Made by a program: the position numbers and the translations under genes
The notes under the pieces: generated by a model
The model's input: only the letters and a program-made list of their open reading frames with translations
Told to the model about the DNA's origin: nothing
Database searches by the model: none
Assembly: GCA_049325415.1 (NCBI GenBank)
Contig: JBMOLL010000101.1
Coordinates: forward strand, 1-47,461
DNA from: JBMOLL01 sp049325415
Lineage (GTDB): Bacteria; Bacteroidota; Bacteroidia; Bacteroidales; GCA-2748055
Length of the DNA stretch: 47,461 nt
Direction: 5' to 3'
Shown: in pieces, positions 15,403-22,325 of the stretch
Layout of the letters: each line of letters begins with the position of its first letter
How positions within the stretch are numbered: position 1 is the first letter of the stretch

Positions 15403-16884
15403 GTGAAAAAAGCGTTGATCGTGGGAACGGGCCTGGGTGGATTAACCACAGCCCTGCGCCTCGCCAGCCGGGGATACAGGGTGGAAATGATTGAGAAGTA
15501 CCATCAGGCCGGCGGACGGTTGAACCAGTTGAAAAAAGACGGATTTACCTGGGACATGGCTCCGACCTTTTTCAGCATGAGTTACATCTTTGATGAATTC
15601 AACAAGGATTGCGGCATTGAAGCCCCATTTGAATTCGTGAAGCTGGATCCGCTCTACACGGTGCAGTTCCGGGATAAAAAGGAACGTTACGTGATCTACC
15701 GCGATCTGGATAAACTGGCGGAACAGTTCAGCGCCATTGAACCTGGTTTCAGGGAAGGAATGGACAGACTGCTGAAATCGTCGGGGAAATTCTTTCACGA
15801 TACGGAAAATCTGGTCATCAACCGGAATTTCGACAGCATGGCCCAGTACCTGATGACCCTGGCAAGAGTGCCCTGGCACCACGGTCCGAAAATGATCAGG
15901 ACGGTGTGGCAGGAGCTTGGAAGGCACTTCGATTCCGAAGAAGTGAAACAGATCTTTTCCCTGGTTGCCTTCTTTCTCGGCGCCACGCCCTACGACACCC
16001 CTGCCGTTTATACCCTCCTCACCTATACCGAGCTGGTTCACGACGGGTACCACAATGTGCGGGGCGGGATGTACCGGATCGTTGAAGGTCTTCTGAAAGA
16101 GCTTGACAAAGCCGGTGTAAAAATCCACTACAACACCGAGATCACAGGCTATGAAGAAGAAAACGGGGAGATTTCCGCGCTCACCGACAGGAGCGGGAAG
16201 AAATGGGAAGCCGATCTTTTCGTGATCAATGCCGATGCAGCCGGGTTCCGCCATGCGGTCCTGAACAGGAAAAAGTTCAGTGAAGAAAAGATGGACAAAA
16301 TGAAATGGACCCTGGCGCCCTTCACCATGTACCTGGGTGTAAAGGGGAAAATTGAAAGCCTCGACCACCATAATTACTTCCTCGGAAACAACTTCGAGGA
16401 ATATGCTTCAAAGATCTTCAAAAACAATATCGCACTGGATAAGCCTTATTATTATGTGAATGTGAATACCCGCTTCAACCCGGAAACGGCTCCTGCCGGG
16501 CACGAAAACCTTTTCATCCTCTGTCCCGTGCCCGATCTGAGGTTCAAGCCCGACTGGAGCGACAGTGATCAGCTGGCCGATCAGATCATCAGCGACCTTT
16601 CGGAGCGGACCGGCTACGACATTGCCTCAAACCTGGTTTCCCGCACCGTTTACAACCCCGTACACTGGGAAAAGATGTTCAATCTTTACCGGGGCAGCGG
16701 GCTCGGACTGGCACACGATCTGGATCAGATCGGCTATTTCAGGCCAAAAAATAAAGATGAGATGTACAACAACCTGTTTTATACCGGCGCATCGACCATT
16801 CCGGGAACAGGGCTGCCCATGACCGTCATCTCCTCCCGTCTTGTAACCGAAAGAATTACCCGGCAATATGGAACTATACAGTAA
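15403..16884 (+). CDS. crtI: Phytoene desaturase (CrtI)
   Basis: The protein has 493 residues from a GTG at 15403, giving MKKALIVGTGLGG, the usual beginning for Bacteroidetes CrtI. A TTG nine bases upstream is in frame but overlaps the likely -7 box. The FAD-binding motif is at residues 7-30 and the C-terminal FAD block NLFYTGASTIPGTGLPMT is near 460-477. NVRGGMYRIVEGL and DMAPTFFSM are typical of phytoene desaturases. It would carry out the desaturations from phytoene to lycopene at the membrane. It overlaps crtB by 17 nt and leads the + strand operon crtI-crtB-crtYcd. Confidence 0.92.
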   Translation: MKKALIVGTGLGGLTTALRLASRGYRVEMIEKYHQAGGRLNQLKKDGFTWDMAPTFFSMSYIFDEFNKDCGIEAPFEFVKLDPLYTVQFRDKKERYVIYRDLDKLAEQFSAIEPGFREGMDRLLKSSGKFFHDTENLVINRNFDSMAQYLMTLARVPWHHGPKMIRTVWQELGRHFDSEEVKQIFSLVAFFLGATPYDTPAVYTLLTYTELVHDGYHNVRGGMYRIVEGLLKELDKAGVKIHYNTEITGYEEENGEISALTDRSGKKWEADLFVINADAAGFRHAVLNRKKFSEEKMDKMKWTLAPFTMYLGVKGKIESLDHHNYFLGNNFEEYASKIFKNNIALDKPYYYVNVNTRFNPETAPAGHENLFILCPVPDLRFKPDWSDSDQLADQIISDLSERTGYDIASNLVSRTVYNPVHWEKMFNLYRGSGLGLAHDLDQIGYFRPKNKDEMYNNLFYTGASTIPGTGLPMTVISSRLVTERITRQYGTIQ

Positions 16885-17704
16885 AAATGCCTTTGCTGTA
16901 AGCCGGCTCACCACCCGCAATTACAGCACTTCGTTCTCCCTGGGGGTCAGGCTGCTTGACCGCAGATTCCGGGACCCGATCTATGCCATTTACGGTTTCG
17001 TGCGCTATGCCGACGAGATTGTGGATACCCTGGATATCCCCCACAAAAAAGAACTGCTCGAACGCTTCCGTGAGGAAACTTTCACGGCCATCAGGGAAGG
17101 AATAAGCACCAACCCGGTGCTGCAGAGTTTCCAGTATGTGGTCAATGAATACTCAATACAGGACGAACTGATCGAAGCCTTCCTCAAATCGATGGAAATG
17201 GACCTCTACCGGAACAGCTACGACGAGCAAGGCTACCAGGATTACATCTACGGCTCTGCGGCAGTGGTCGGGCTGATGTGCCTGAGGGTTTTTTACCGCG
17301 GTCAGGACGAGGAATACCGGCAACTGGCCGGTCCTGCCAGGAAGCTGGGCGAAGCCTTCCAGAAGGTGAATTTCCTGCGGGATATCCGTTCCGACTACCG
17401 GGAACGGGGACGGATCTATTTCCCGGGTGTTGACCTGGATGAATTTAATGAGGATACGAAAAAACTGATCGAAGAGGACATTCAGGCTGACTTTGACGAA
17501 GCCTATCAGGGGATTGTGCGACTGAACAAGGCTTCGCAGCTCGGGGTGCTGATCTCCTATGCCTACTACCTGGCGCTTTTCAGGAAAATCAGACATACGG
17601 CTGCAGGCGAAATTTTGAAAAAAAGGTACAGGATCTCCAATTTCAGAAAGATCCTGATCATGATTTCCTGCTGGTTCAGGGTAAAAACGGGCCTTATCCG
17701 ATGA
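16868..17704 (+). CDS. crtB: Phytoene synthase (CrtB)
   Basis: The 278-residue squalene/phytoene synthase-family enzyme has both Asp-rich motifs that bind the diphosphates through Mg2+: YADEIVD (47-53, Asp49 and Asp53) and NFLRDIRSDYRERGRIYFP (168-186, Asp172 and Asp176). The order and the RGRIYFP block identify phytoene rather than squalene synthase. It condenses two geranylgeranyl diphosphates. It overlaps crtI at its start (17 nt) and crtYcd at its end (ATGA, 4 nt), so the three are translationally coupled. No geranylgeranyl diphosphate synthase gene is nearby; that supply must come from elsewhere. Confidence 0.95.
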   Translation: MELYSKNAFAVSRLTTRNYSTSFSLGVRLLDRRFRDPIYAIYGFVRYADEIVDTLDIPHKKELLERFREETFTAIREGISTNPVLQSFQYVVNEYSIQDELIEAFLKSMEMDLYRNSYDEQGYQDYIYGSAAVVGLMCLRVFYRGQDEEYRQLAGPARKLGEAFQKVNFLRDIRSDYRERGRIYFPGVDLDEFNEDTKKLIEEDIQADFDEAYQGIVRLNKASQLGVLISYAYYLALFRKIRHTAAGEILKKRYRISNFRKILIMISCWFRVKTGLIR

Positions 17705-18423
17705 AGGACGGCAGCTGGACATACGCACTGGTCCTGATCCTCTCGCTGGCCTACCCTCTCGCCCAGAGTTTTGAGAGACGACTGCGGATGTGGAAACGCT
17801 TCCGCTTTCTGTTCCCGGGTATCCTCCTTACTGCTATCCCCTTCCTGATCTGGGATGTGCATTTTGCCAGAACCGGTATCTGGGGCTTCAATCCGAACTA
17901 TGTCGGTGATCTATTCATCGGAGGACTGCCCATCGAGGAGTGGCTGTTTTTCCTGGTGGTTCCCTACGCCTGTTTCTTTATCTACGAGGTACTGCGCTAC
18001 TTCGTAAAAAAATTCTATTTCCCGGCAGCTTCCAGATGGATCATCACGGGATTGCTGATCCTGAGCATCCTGTCCCTTCCCTTCATTTACACCCGTACCT
18101 ACACCCTCACCGCCGTATTGTTTGTGATCCCCTTCCTGGCACTGCAGCTCGTAATCCGCAGCTATGAGAAATGGCTCTCCGGCTTCCTGCTGATGTATCT
18201 TGTTTCCGCCATTCCCTTCCTGATCGTGAACGGCATACTGACCTCCCTGCCGGTGGTCTGGTACAACAATGCAGAAAACCTCGGGCTGCGGATCTTCACC
18301 ATACCCGTTGAAGACCTGATCTACCTCATGGGCATGCTGCTTCCGGCGATGACCCTTTACCAGTACCTGCTGGGAAGATCGGGTAAGACCGAACTCCGGG
18401 GCGCGCCTTCCTCCGGCTTCTGA
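17701..18423 (+). CDS. crtYcd: Fused CrtYc-CrtYd-type lycopene cyclase
   Basis: The 240-residue polytopic membrane protein contains two lycopene-cyclase domains in tandem. The first has LPIEEWLFF (76-84) with WGFNPNYVG before it, and the second has IPVEDLIYLM (201-210) with the matching WYNNAENLGLRI before it. The P(I/V)E(E/D) motif is the signature of the heterodimeric CrtYc/CrtYd type, here fused in one chain as in many Bacteroidetes and in the cyclase half of fungal CrtYB. It forms beta-ionone rings from lycopene. With cruF present, cyclisation of one end only is expected. The start overlaps the crtB stop by 4 nt. Confidence 0.88.
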   Translation: MKDGSWTYALVLILSLAYPLAQSFERRLRMWKRFRFLFPGILLTAIPFLIWDVHFARTGIWGFNPNYVGDLFIGGLPIEEWLFFLVVPYACFFIYEVLRYFVKKFYFPAASRWIITGLLILSILSLPFIYTRTYTLTAVLFVIPFLALQLVIRSYEKWLSGFLLMYLVSAIPFLIVNGILTSLPVVWYNNAENLGLRIFTIPVEDLIYLMGMLLPAMTLYQYLLGRSGKTELRGAPSSGF

Positions 18424-18431
18424 CAGGCGTC

Positions 18432-18477
18432 ACAGGACAGGCACTGTCCCTGTTACCCGGCAGGGCTCCTGCCCGGG
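18432..18477 (+). terminator. Two GC-rich hairpins after the crtI operon
   Basis: ACAGGACAG / CTGTCCcTGT (18432-18453) and CCCGG-CAGG / CCTGCCCGGG (18456-18477, one bulged G) follow the crtYcd stop directly. Neither is followed by a T-run, so they may be mRNA-end stabilising or factor-dependent terminator structures. The rest of the 18424-18603 gap is GC-rich, then turns AT-rich at the next promoter. Confidence 0.4.
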
Positions 18478-18547
18478 CTGCTGCCTTTACCCTTCACCCG
18501 ACGGGCGGGCCGCTCCCTCCATCCCGCCTTAACCCTGTTTTAAATCA

Positions 18548-18578
18548 TTTTTTAGCCTCAACTATTGTTCTAATTTCG
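18548..18578 (+). promoter_or_regulatory. Probable promoter of the threonine catabolic operon
   Basis: TTTT (18548-18551), a 19-nt spacer and TAATTTCG (18571-18578) resemble the phylum consensus with one mismatch in each element. It would start transcription about 20 nt before the ATG at 18604. Confidence 0.4.
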
Positions 18579-18603
18579 CAGAACATTAAATCCTCAATTT
18601 TTT

Positions 18604-19557
18604 ATGGAGAATATACTTGTGATTGGAGCGGCCGGACAGATTGGTTCAGAACTCGTCCTGGCGCTGAGAAAGATCTATGGAAACGAGCATGTATTTGCCA
18701 CCGATATCAAGGCTGCCGCTCCCGACGTGGTGGAAGGCGGTCCCTTCCAGTTGCTGGATGTGATGGACGACAAGCAACTGATCCATTTCGTCATTCGCCA
18801 CAAGATCACCCAGATCTACCACCTTGCCGCCGTGCTTTCGGGTAATGCGGAAAAGCTGCCCCTGCAGGCCTGGAACATCAATATGGAAAGCCTGATGAAC
18901 ATTCTGGAAGTGGCCCGAATGGTGGAAGAGGTGAAAAAGGTATTCTGGCCCAGTTCGATCGCAGTATTCGGCCCCACAACCCCCAGGATCAGCACCCCGC
19001 AGCTGACCGTGATGGAGCCGGTTACCGTCTACGGGATCTCCAAGCTGGCCGGCGAAAGGTGGTGCGATTATTATTACAACAAATTCGGGGTGGATGTCAG
19101 GAGTATCCGCTACCCGGGGCTCATCAGTTACAAGACTGAAGCCGGCGGCGGAACAACAGACTATGCCGTTGAAATCTATTATGAAGCCATCCGAAACGGG
19201 AAATACGAATGCTTCCTCAGCGAAAGTACCGCTCTGCCCATGCTTTTCATGCCCGACGCCATCAATGCCACCATCAGCCTGATGGAAACGGAACGTTCGA
19301 AACTGTCGATCCACAGCAGCTATAATCTCGGGGGATTCAGCGTTACGCCAAGGCAGATCTACGAGGAGATTAAAAAACACCATAAAGACTTCACCATCAG
19401 TTATAAGCCCGATTTCAGGCAGGCCATTGCCGATTCCTGGCCGCAGAGCCTGGATGACACCATTGCCCGGCTCGACTGGGGTTTTGACTATGAATACGAC
19501 CTGGAGAAAATGACCAATATCATGCTCCGGGAAATCGGTAAGAAACTGGGTAAATAA
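18604..19557 (+). CDS. L-threonine 3-dehydrogenase, short-chain (epimerase-like) type
   Basis: The 317-residue extended short-chain dehydrogenase has the NAD-binding motif IGAAGQIGSE (7-16), Ser117-Ser118 and the catalytic pair Tyr143 and Lys147 (YGISK). Sequence such as LAAVLSGNAEKLP and SIRYPGLIS fits the epimerase-like threonine dehydrogenases rather than sugar epimerases. It oxidises threonine to 2-amino-3-ketobutyrate with NAD+. The gene 30 nt downstream is kbl, which uses that product, and this strongly supports the function. It differs from the zinc-dependent E. coli Tdh fold. Confidence 0.9.
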   Translation: MENILVIGAAGQIGSELVLALRKIYGNEHVFATDIKAAAPDVVEGGPFQLLDVMDDKQLIHFVIRHKITQIYHLAAVLSGNAEKLPLQAWNINMESLMNILEVARMVEEVKKVFWPSSIAVFGPTTPRISTPQLTVMEPVTVYGISKLAGERWCDYYYNKFGVDVRSIRYPGLISYKTEAGGGTTDYAVEIYYEAIRNGKYECFLSESTALPMLFMPDAINATISLMETERSKLSIHSSYNLGGFSVTPRQIYEEIKKHHKDFTISYKPDFRQAIADSWPQSLDDTIARLDWGFDYEYDLEKMTNIMLREIGKKLGK

Positions 19558-19587
19558 ACAAAAGAATACAAACTAAAACAGGACGTC

Positions 19588-20778
19588 ATGTACGGAAAAA
19601 TCAGGGAGCATTTGCAGAATGAACTGAAGTCGATCAGAGAAGCAGGTCTGTATAAATCGGAACGGTTGATTGCCTCCCCGCAGGATGCGGAGATCACCCT
19701 GACTACAGGGGCGAAAGTGCTGAACTTCTGTGCCAACAATTACCTGGGTCTTTCCAGTCATCCCGAACTTATCCGGGCCGGTAAGGAAGCCATGGACAGC
19801 CATGGATACGGCATGTCGTCGGTACGGTTTATCTGCGGCACACAGGATCTTCATAAAACGCTGGAACAGAAAATTGCGGAATACTTCGGAACGGAGGATA
19901 CCATCCTTTATGCCGCCTGCTTCGATGCGAACGGCGGGGTGTTTGAGCCCTTGCTGGGCGAGGAGGATGCCATCATCTCCGACGCACTTAACCATGCTTC
20001 GATCATCGACGGGGTAAGGCTCTGCAAGGCCCAGCGCTACAGGTACAAAAATGCCGATATGGCCGACCTGGAAGAACAGCTGAAAGCAGCCCAGGCCCAG
20101 CGCTTCCGTATTATTGTCACCGACGGGGTCTTTTCCATGGATGGCAATGTGGCACCGGTCGGGAAGATTGTGGAGCTGGCCGAGAAATACGATGCGCTGG
20201 TAATGGTCGACGAATGCCATTCGGCCGGCGTTGTTGGGGAAACCGGGCGCGGGGTCACCGAACTTTACGACATCCGGGGAAAGGTTGATATCATCACCGG
20301 CACGCTGGGCAAGGCTTTCGGGGGAGCTATCGGGGGATTCACCACCGGGAAAAAAGAGATCATCGAGATGCTTCGTCAGCGTTCGCGTCCCTATCTCTTC
20401 TCCAACTCTCTCCCGCCAGCCGTGGTAGGCGCCGGGATCCGGATGTTCGATATGATGGCAGAAACCACCGAGTTACAGGACAGGCTGCATGAAAACACAA
20501 AATACTTCAACGAAAAGATGCAGGAAGCGGGATTCGACATCAAACCGACACAATCGGCCATCTGTGCCATCATGCTGTATGATGCCCGTCTGTCGCAGGA
20601 TTTCGCCTCCGAATTACTGAAGGAAGGGATTTACGTGATCGGCTTTTACTATCCGGTGGTCCCGCAGGGACAGGCCAGGATCAGGGTTCAGTTGTCGGCT
20701 GCACACACGCGGGAACATCTCGACAAGGCCATTGCGGCTTTTACAAAGGTGGGAAAAGCGCTGAAGGTGATCAAATAA
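19588..20778 (+). CDS. kbl: Glycine C-acetyltransferase (2-amino-3-ketobutyrate CoA ligase)
   Basis: The 396-residue PLP enzyme of the alpha-oxoamine synthase family has the PLP-lysine in TGTLGKAFGG (Lys242), DECHSAG (208-214) for the cofactor aspartate and histidine, and FCANNYLGLSSHP (48-59) at the start. It splits 2-amino-3-ketobutyrate with CoA to glycine and acetyl-CoA. Related enzymes (BioF, serine palmitoyltransferase) share the fold, but the neighbouring threonine dehydrogenase makes Kbl by far the best call. It meets the convergent anti-sigma-like gene with no gap between the two stop codons. Confidence 0.95.
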   Translation: MYGKIREHLQNELKSIREAGLYKSERLIASPQDAEITLTTGAKVLNFCANNYLGLSSHPELIRAGKEAMDSHGYGMSSVRFICGTQDLHKTLEQKIAEYFGTEDTILYAACFDANGGVFEPLLGEEDAIISDALNHASIIDGVRLCKAQRYRYKNADMADLEEQLKAAQAQRFRIIVTDGVFSMDGNVAPVGKIVELAEKYDALVMVDECHSAGVVGETGRGVTELYDIRGKVDIITGTLGKAFGGAIGGFTTGKKEIIEMLRQRSRPYLFSNSLPPAVVGAGIRMFDMMAETTELQDRLHENTKYFNEKMQEAGFDIKPTQSAICAIMLYDARLSQDFASELLKEGIYVIGFYYPVVPQGQARIRVQLSAAHTREHLDKAIAAFTKVGKALKVIK

Positions 20779-21147
20779 TCACCACGACAGCTTACGGCGC
20801 TGGTAGCGGGCGTCGAACAACATCAGGATAAAGATGGCTGCCAGGATGGCAAGAACCGGCAGGGCCAGAGAGAAGTCAACAGCAGGCAGACTAAGGTTGC
20901 TGCCGGAGAACCATTTCTCGAGCATTCCCGGTTCATCCGATTTTTCTCCCAGCACGATACCAAGAACGGTGAGCAGGATGACAAAAGCACCGATCATAAG
21001 CTGCCCGGCCGGACCGATCAGCGGCTTATAGGCTGTGGGCGCGGTTTTCTCCTTTACCCTGTCCATTACGGCAGCGGTAAAGCCATCAGGTGCCTTATGC
21101 ATGGCTGTTTCCCTGATTAATGCCGAATAGATTTTATCCTCTTCCAT
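20779..21147 (-). CDS. Putative membrane anti-sigma factor
   Basis: The 122-residue protein has an N-terminal cytoplasmic part (MEEDKIYSALIRETAMHKAPDGFTAAVMDRV in outline) and two hydrophobic segments at about 46-66 and 88-109. The KAP-x-GFT-x(2)-VM pattern near the N-terminus is common in small Bacteroidetes proteins encoded after ECF sigma genes. The zinc anti-sigma motif HxxxCxxC is absent. The ATG at 21147 starts 1 nt after the sigma-factor stop; a start at 21165 would overlap that gene. Position and topology suggest that it holds the sigma factor at the membrane; this is not shown by sequence alone. Confidence 0.65.
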   Translation of the reverse strand: MEEDKIYSALIRETAMHKAPDGFTAAVMDRVKEKTAPTAYKPLIGPAGQLMIGAFVILLTVLGIVLGEKSDEPGMLEKWFSGSNLSLPAVDFSLALPVLAILAAIFILMLFDARYQRRKLSW

Positions 21148-21148
21148 A

Positions 21149-21721
21149 TTATAATAACGATTCAATTTCCGTACTTAATATCCCCGAAAGGATCTCTCCC
21201 AGTTTTTTTCGCGCGCGATGAAGCCTGATCCGGACATTGCCGCCCGATAAACCTGTTACCTGGGCAATTTCCTCCAGCGAAAGCTCCTCGAAATAAAAGA
21301 GCGTAATCACGACGGCATCGGTCTCGGCCAGCGATTCCATGGCTTCCTCCACATATTTCTTCCTCTCAGCCTGTGACAGCGAGCCCAGGCCGCTCAGATC
21401 GGGGGCTTCCCCGCTTTCCTCGGGAATCTCCTCCACCAGGTCGATGATCCTTGTCTTGCTCCTGATCACACTGATGCAGTGGTTATAGGCTATCCGGTAA
21501 AGCCAGGTGGAGAATTTCGACCGTTCCTGGAAGTGCTTCAGCGACCTGAAAGCCTTCACCATGATATCCTGAGCTGCCTCTGCAGCGTCCGTTTCGTTAA
21601 CCAGCATCCTGATGCACAGGGTGTAAACAATATCCTTGTAGCCGTCGACTATCGGGGCAAATGCATTGACATCTCCCTCTCTGACCCTGCGAATGATATT
21701 TTTTACCTCTGTTTCGTTCAT
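21149..21721 (-). CDS. ECF-type RNA polymerase sigma factor
   Basis: The 190-residue sigma-70 family protein has region 2 at about 25-95 (DIVYTLCIRMLVNETDAAEAAQD, FSTWLYRIAYNHCISVIR) and region 4 at about 125-180 (LFYFEELSLEEIAQVTGLS, GNVRIRLHRARKKL), with no region 3, as in the ECF group. A classic ECF promoter lies immediately upstream and reads into this gene, so it very likely transcribes itself. That promoter's -10 ends only 8 nt from the start codon, which implies a nearly leaderless mRNA. It is paired with a membrane protein that probably acts as anti-sigma. The inducing signal is unknown. Confidence 0.93.
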   Translation of the reverse strand: MNETEVKNIIRRVREGDVNAFAPIVDGYKDIVYTLCIRMLVNETDAAEAAQDIMVKAFRSLKHFQERSKFSTWLYRIAYNHCISVIRSKTRIIDLVEEIPEESGEAPDLSGLGSLSQAERKKYVEEAMESLAETDAVVITLFYFEELSLEEIAQVTGLSGGNVRIRLHRARKKLGEILSGILSTEIESLL

Positions 21722-21729
21722 ACAATCAT

Positions 21730-21757
21730 TAGACGCCGGGATGAACGATATGTTACA
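21730..21757 (-). promoter_or_regulatory. ECF-type promoter driving the sigma factor gene
   Basis: On the minus strand: -35 TGTAAC (21757-21752), 16-nt spacer and -10 CGTCTA (21735-21730). TGTAAC and CGTC are the classic elements of ECF promoters. The same arrangement occurs on the other strand at 21835-21862. Confidence 0.75.
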
Positions 21758-21834
21758 GGATTTTTACCGCGTCGTGAAAATTATGTCATTTTTAACGATT
21801 GCGCACAATCCTGAACAAAAAAAATGACAGAATC

Positions 21835-21862
21835 TGTAACATGATTTCAGGAACTGCGTCAA
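21835..21862 (+). promoter_or_regulatory. ECF-type promoter driving the small membrane protein gene
   Basis: On the plus strand: -35 TGTAAC (21835-21840), 16-nt spacer and -10 CGTCAA (21857-21862). Elements and spacing match the sigma gene's own promoter. Transcription would begin near 21869, about 29 nt before the ATG at 21898. Confidence 0.7.
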
Positions 21863-21897
21863 AAGGGAAATTTTTGTTAAACTAAACAAATAATATT

Positions 21898-22236
21898 ATG
21901 GCTGAAGATATCATTGTACCCATAGCGATTTTTGCTCTGGCATTCGGAATTGTTTACATCATTTTCTCCACCCGTCACAGGGAAAGGATGAACATGATTG
22001 AAAAAGGAATTGATCCCAAAACCTTCGTCAGACCGCCAAGTCAGAACAGCGGCGGACTTATCAAGTGGGGCCTGTTGATGGTTGGCCTGGGTCTCGGTTT
22101 CTTCGTCGGAAACCTGTTCGACACTTACACCGCCATGGAAGAAACGCCTGCCTATTTTGGCTCGATCATCCTGTTTGGCGGTCTCGGACTCGTGCTCTCC
22201 TATCTTTTGACAAAAAAGAACAATAACGTGGAATGA
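21898..22236 (+). CDS. Small DUF6249-like membrane protein
   Basis: The 112-residue protein has three hydrophobic segments (about 5-23, 55-73 and 84-103). RERMNMIEKGIDP after the first segment is typical of the DUF6249 family often found beside ECF sigma genes in Bacteroidetes; the family number is from memory. It is divergent from the sigma gene and has a matching ECF promoter, so it is a likely target of that sigma factor, perhaps with a role in envelope stress. A strong terminator follows. No enzymatic motif is present. Confidence 0.75.
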   Translation: MAEDIIVPIAIFALAFGIVYIIFSTRHRERMNMIEKGIDPKTFVRPPSQNSGGLIKWGLLMVGLGLGFFVGNLFDTYTAMEETPAYFGSIILFGGLGLVLSYLLTKKNNNVE

Positions 22237-22276
22237 ATCCCGCATGTCTTCCAGCCCGAACAGTAAAAGGGTAAAA

Positions 22277-22310
22277 TAAAAAAGGACCGGTTCAGCCGGT
22301 CCTTTTTTTT
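22277..22310. terminator. Bidirectional intrinsic terminator
   Basis: The stem AAAGGACCGG / CCGGTCCTTT has a short TTCAG loop, with six A before and eight T after. It separates the small membrane protein gene (+) from nrdJ (-), which converge here. Confidence 0.9.
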
Positions 22311-22325
22311 GTTTTGCATCCTGAA

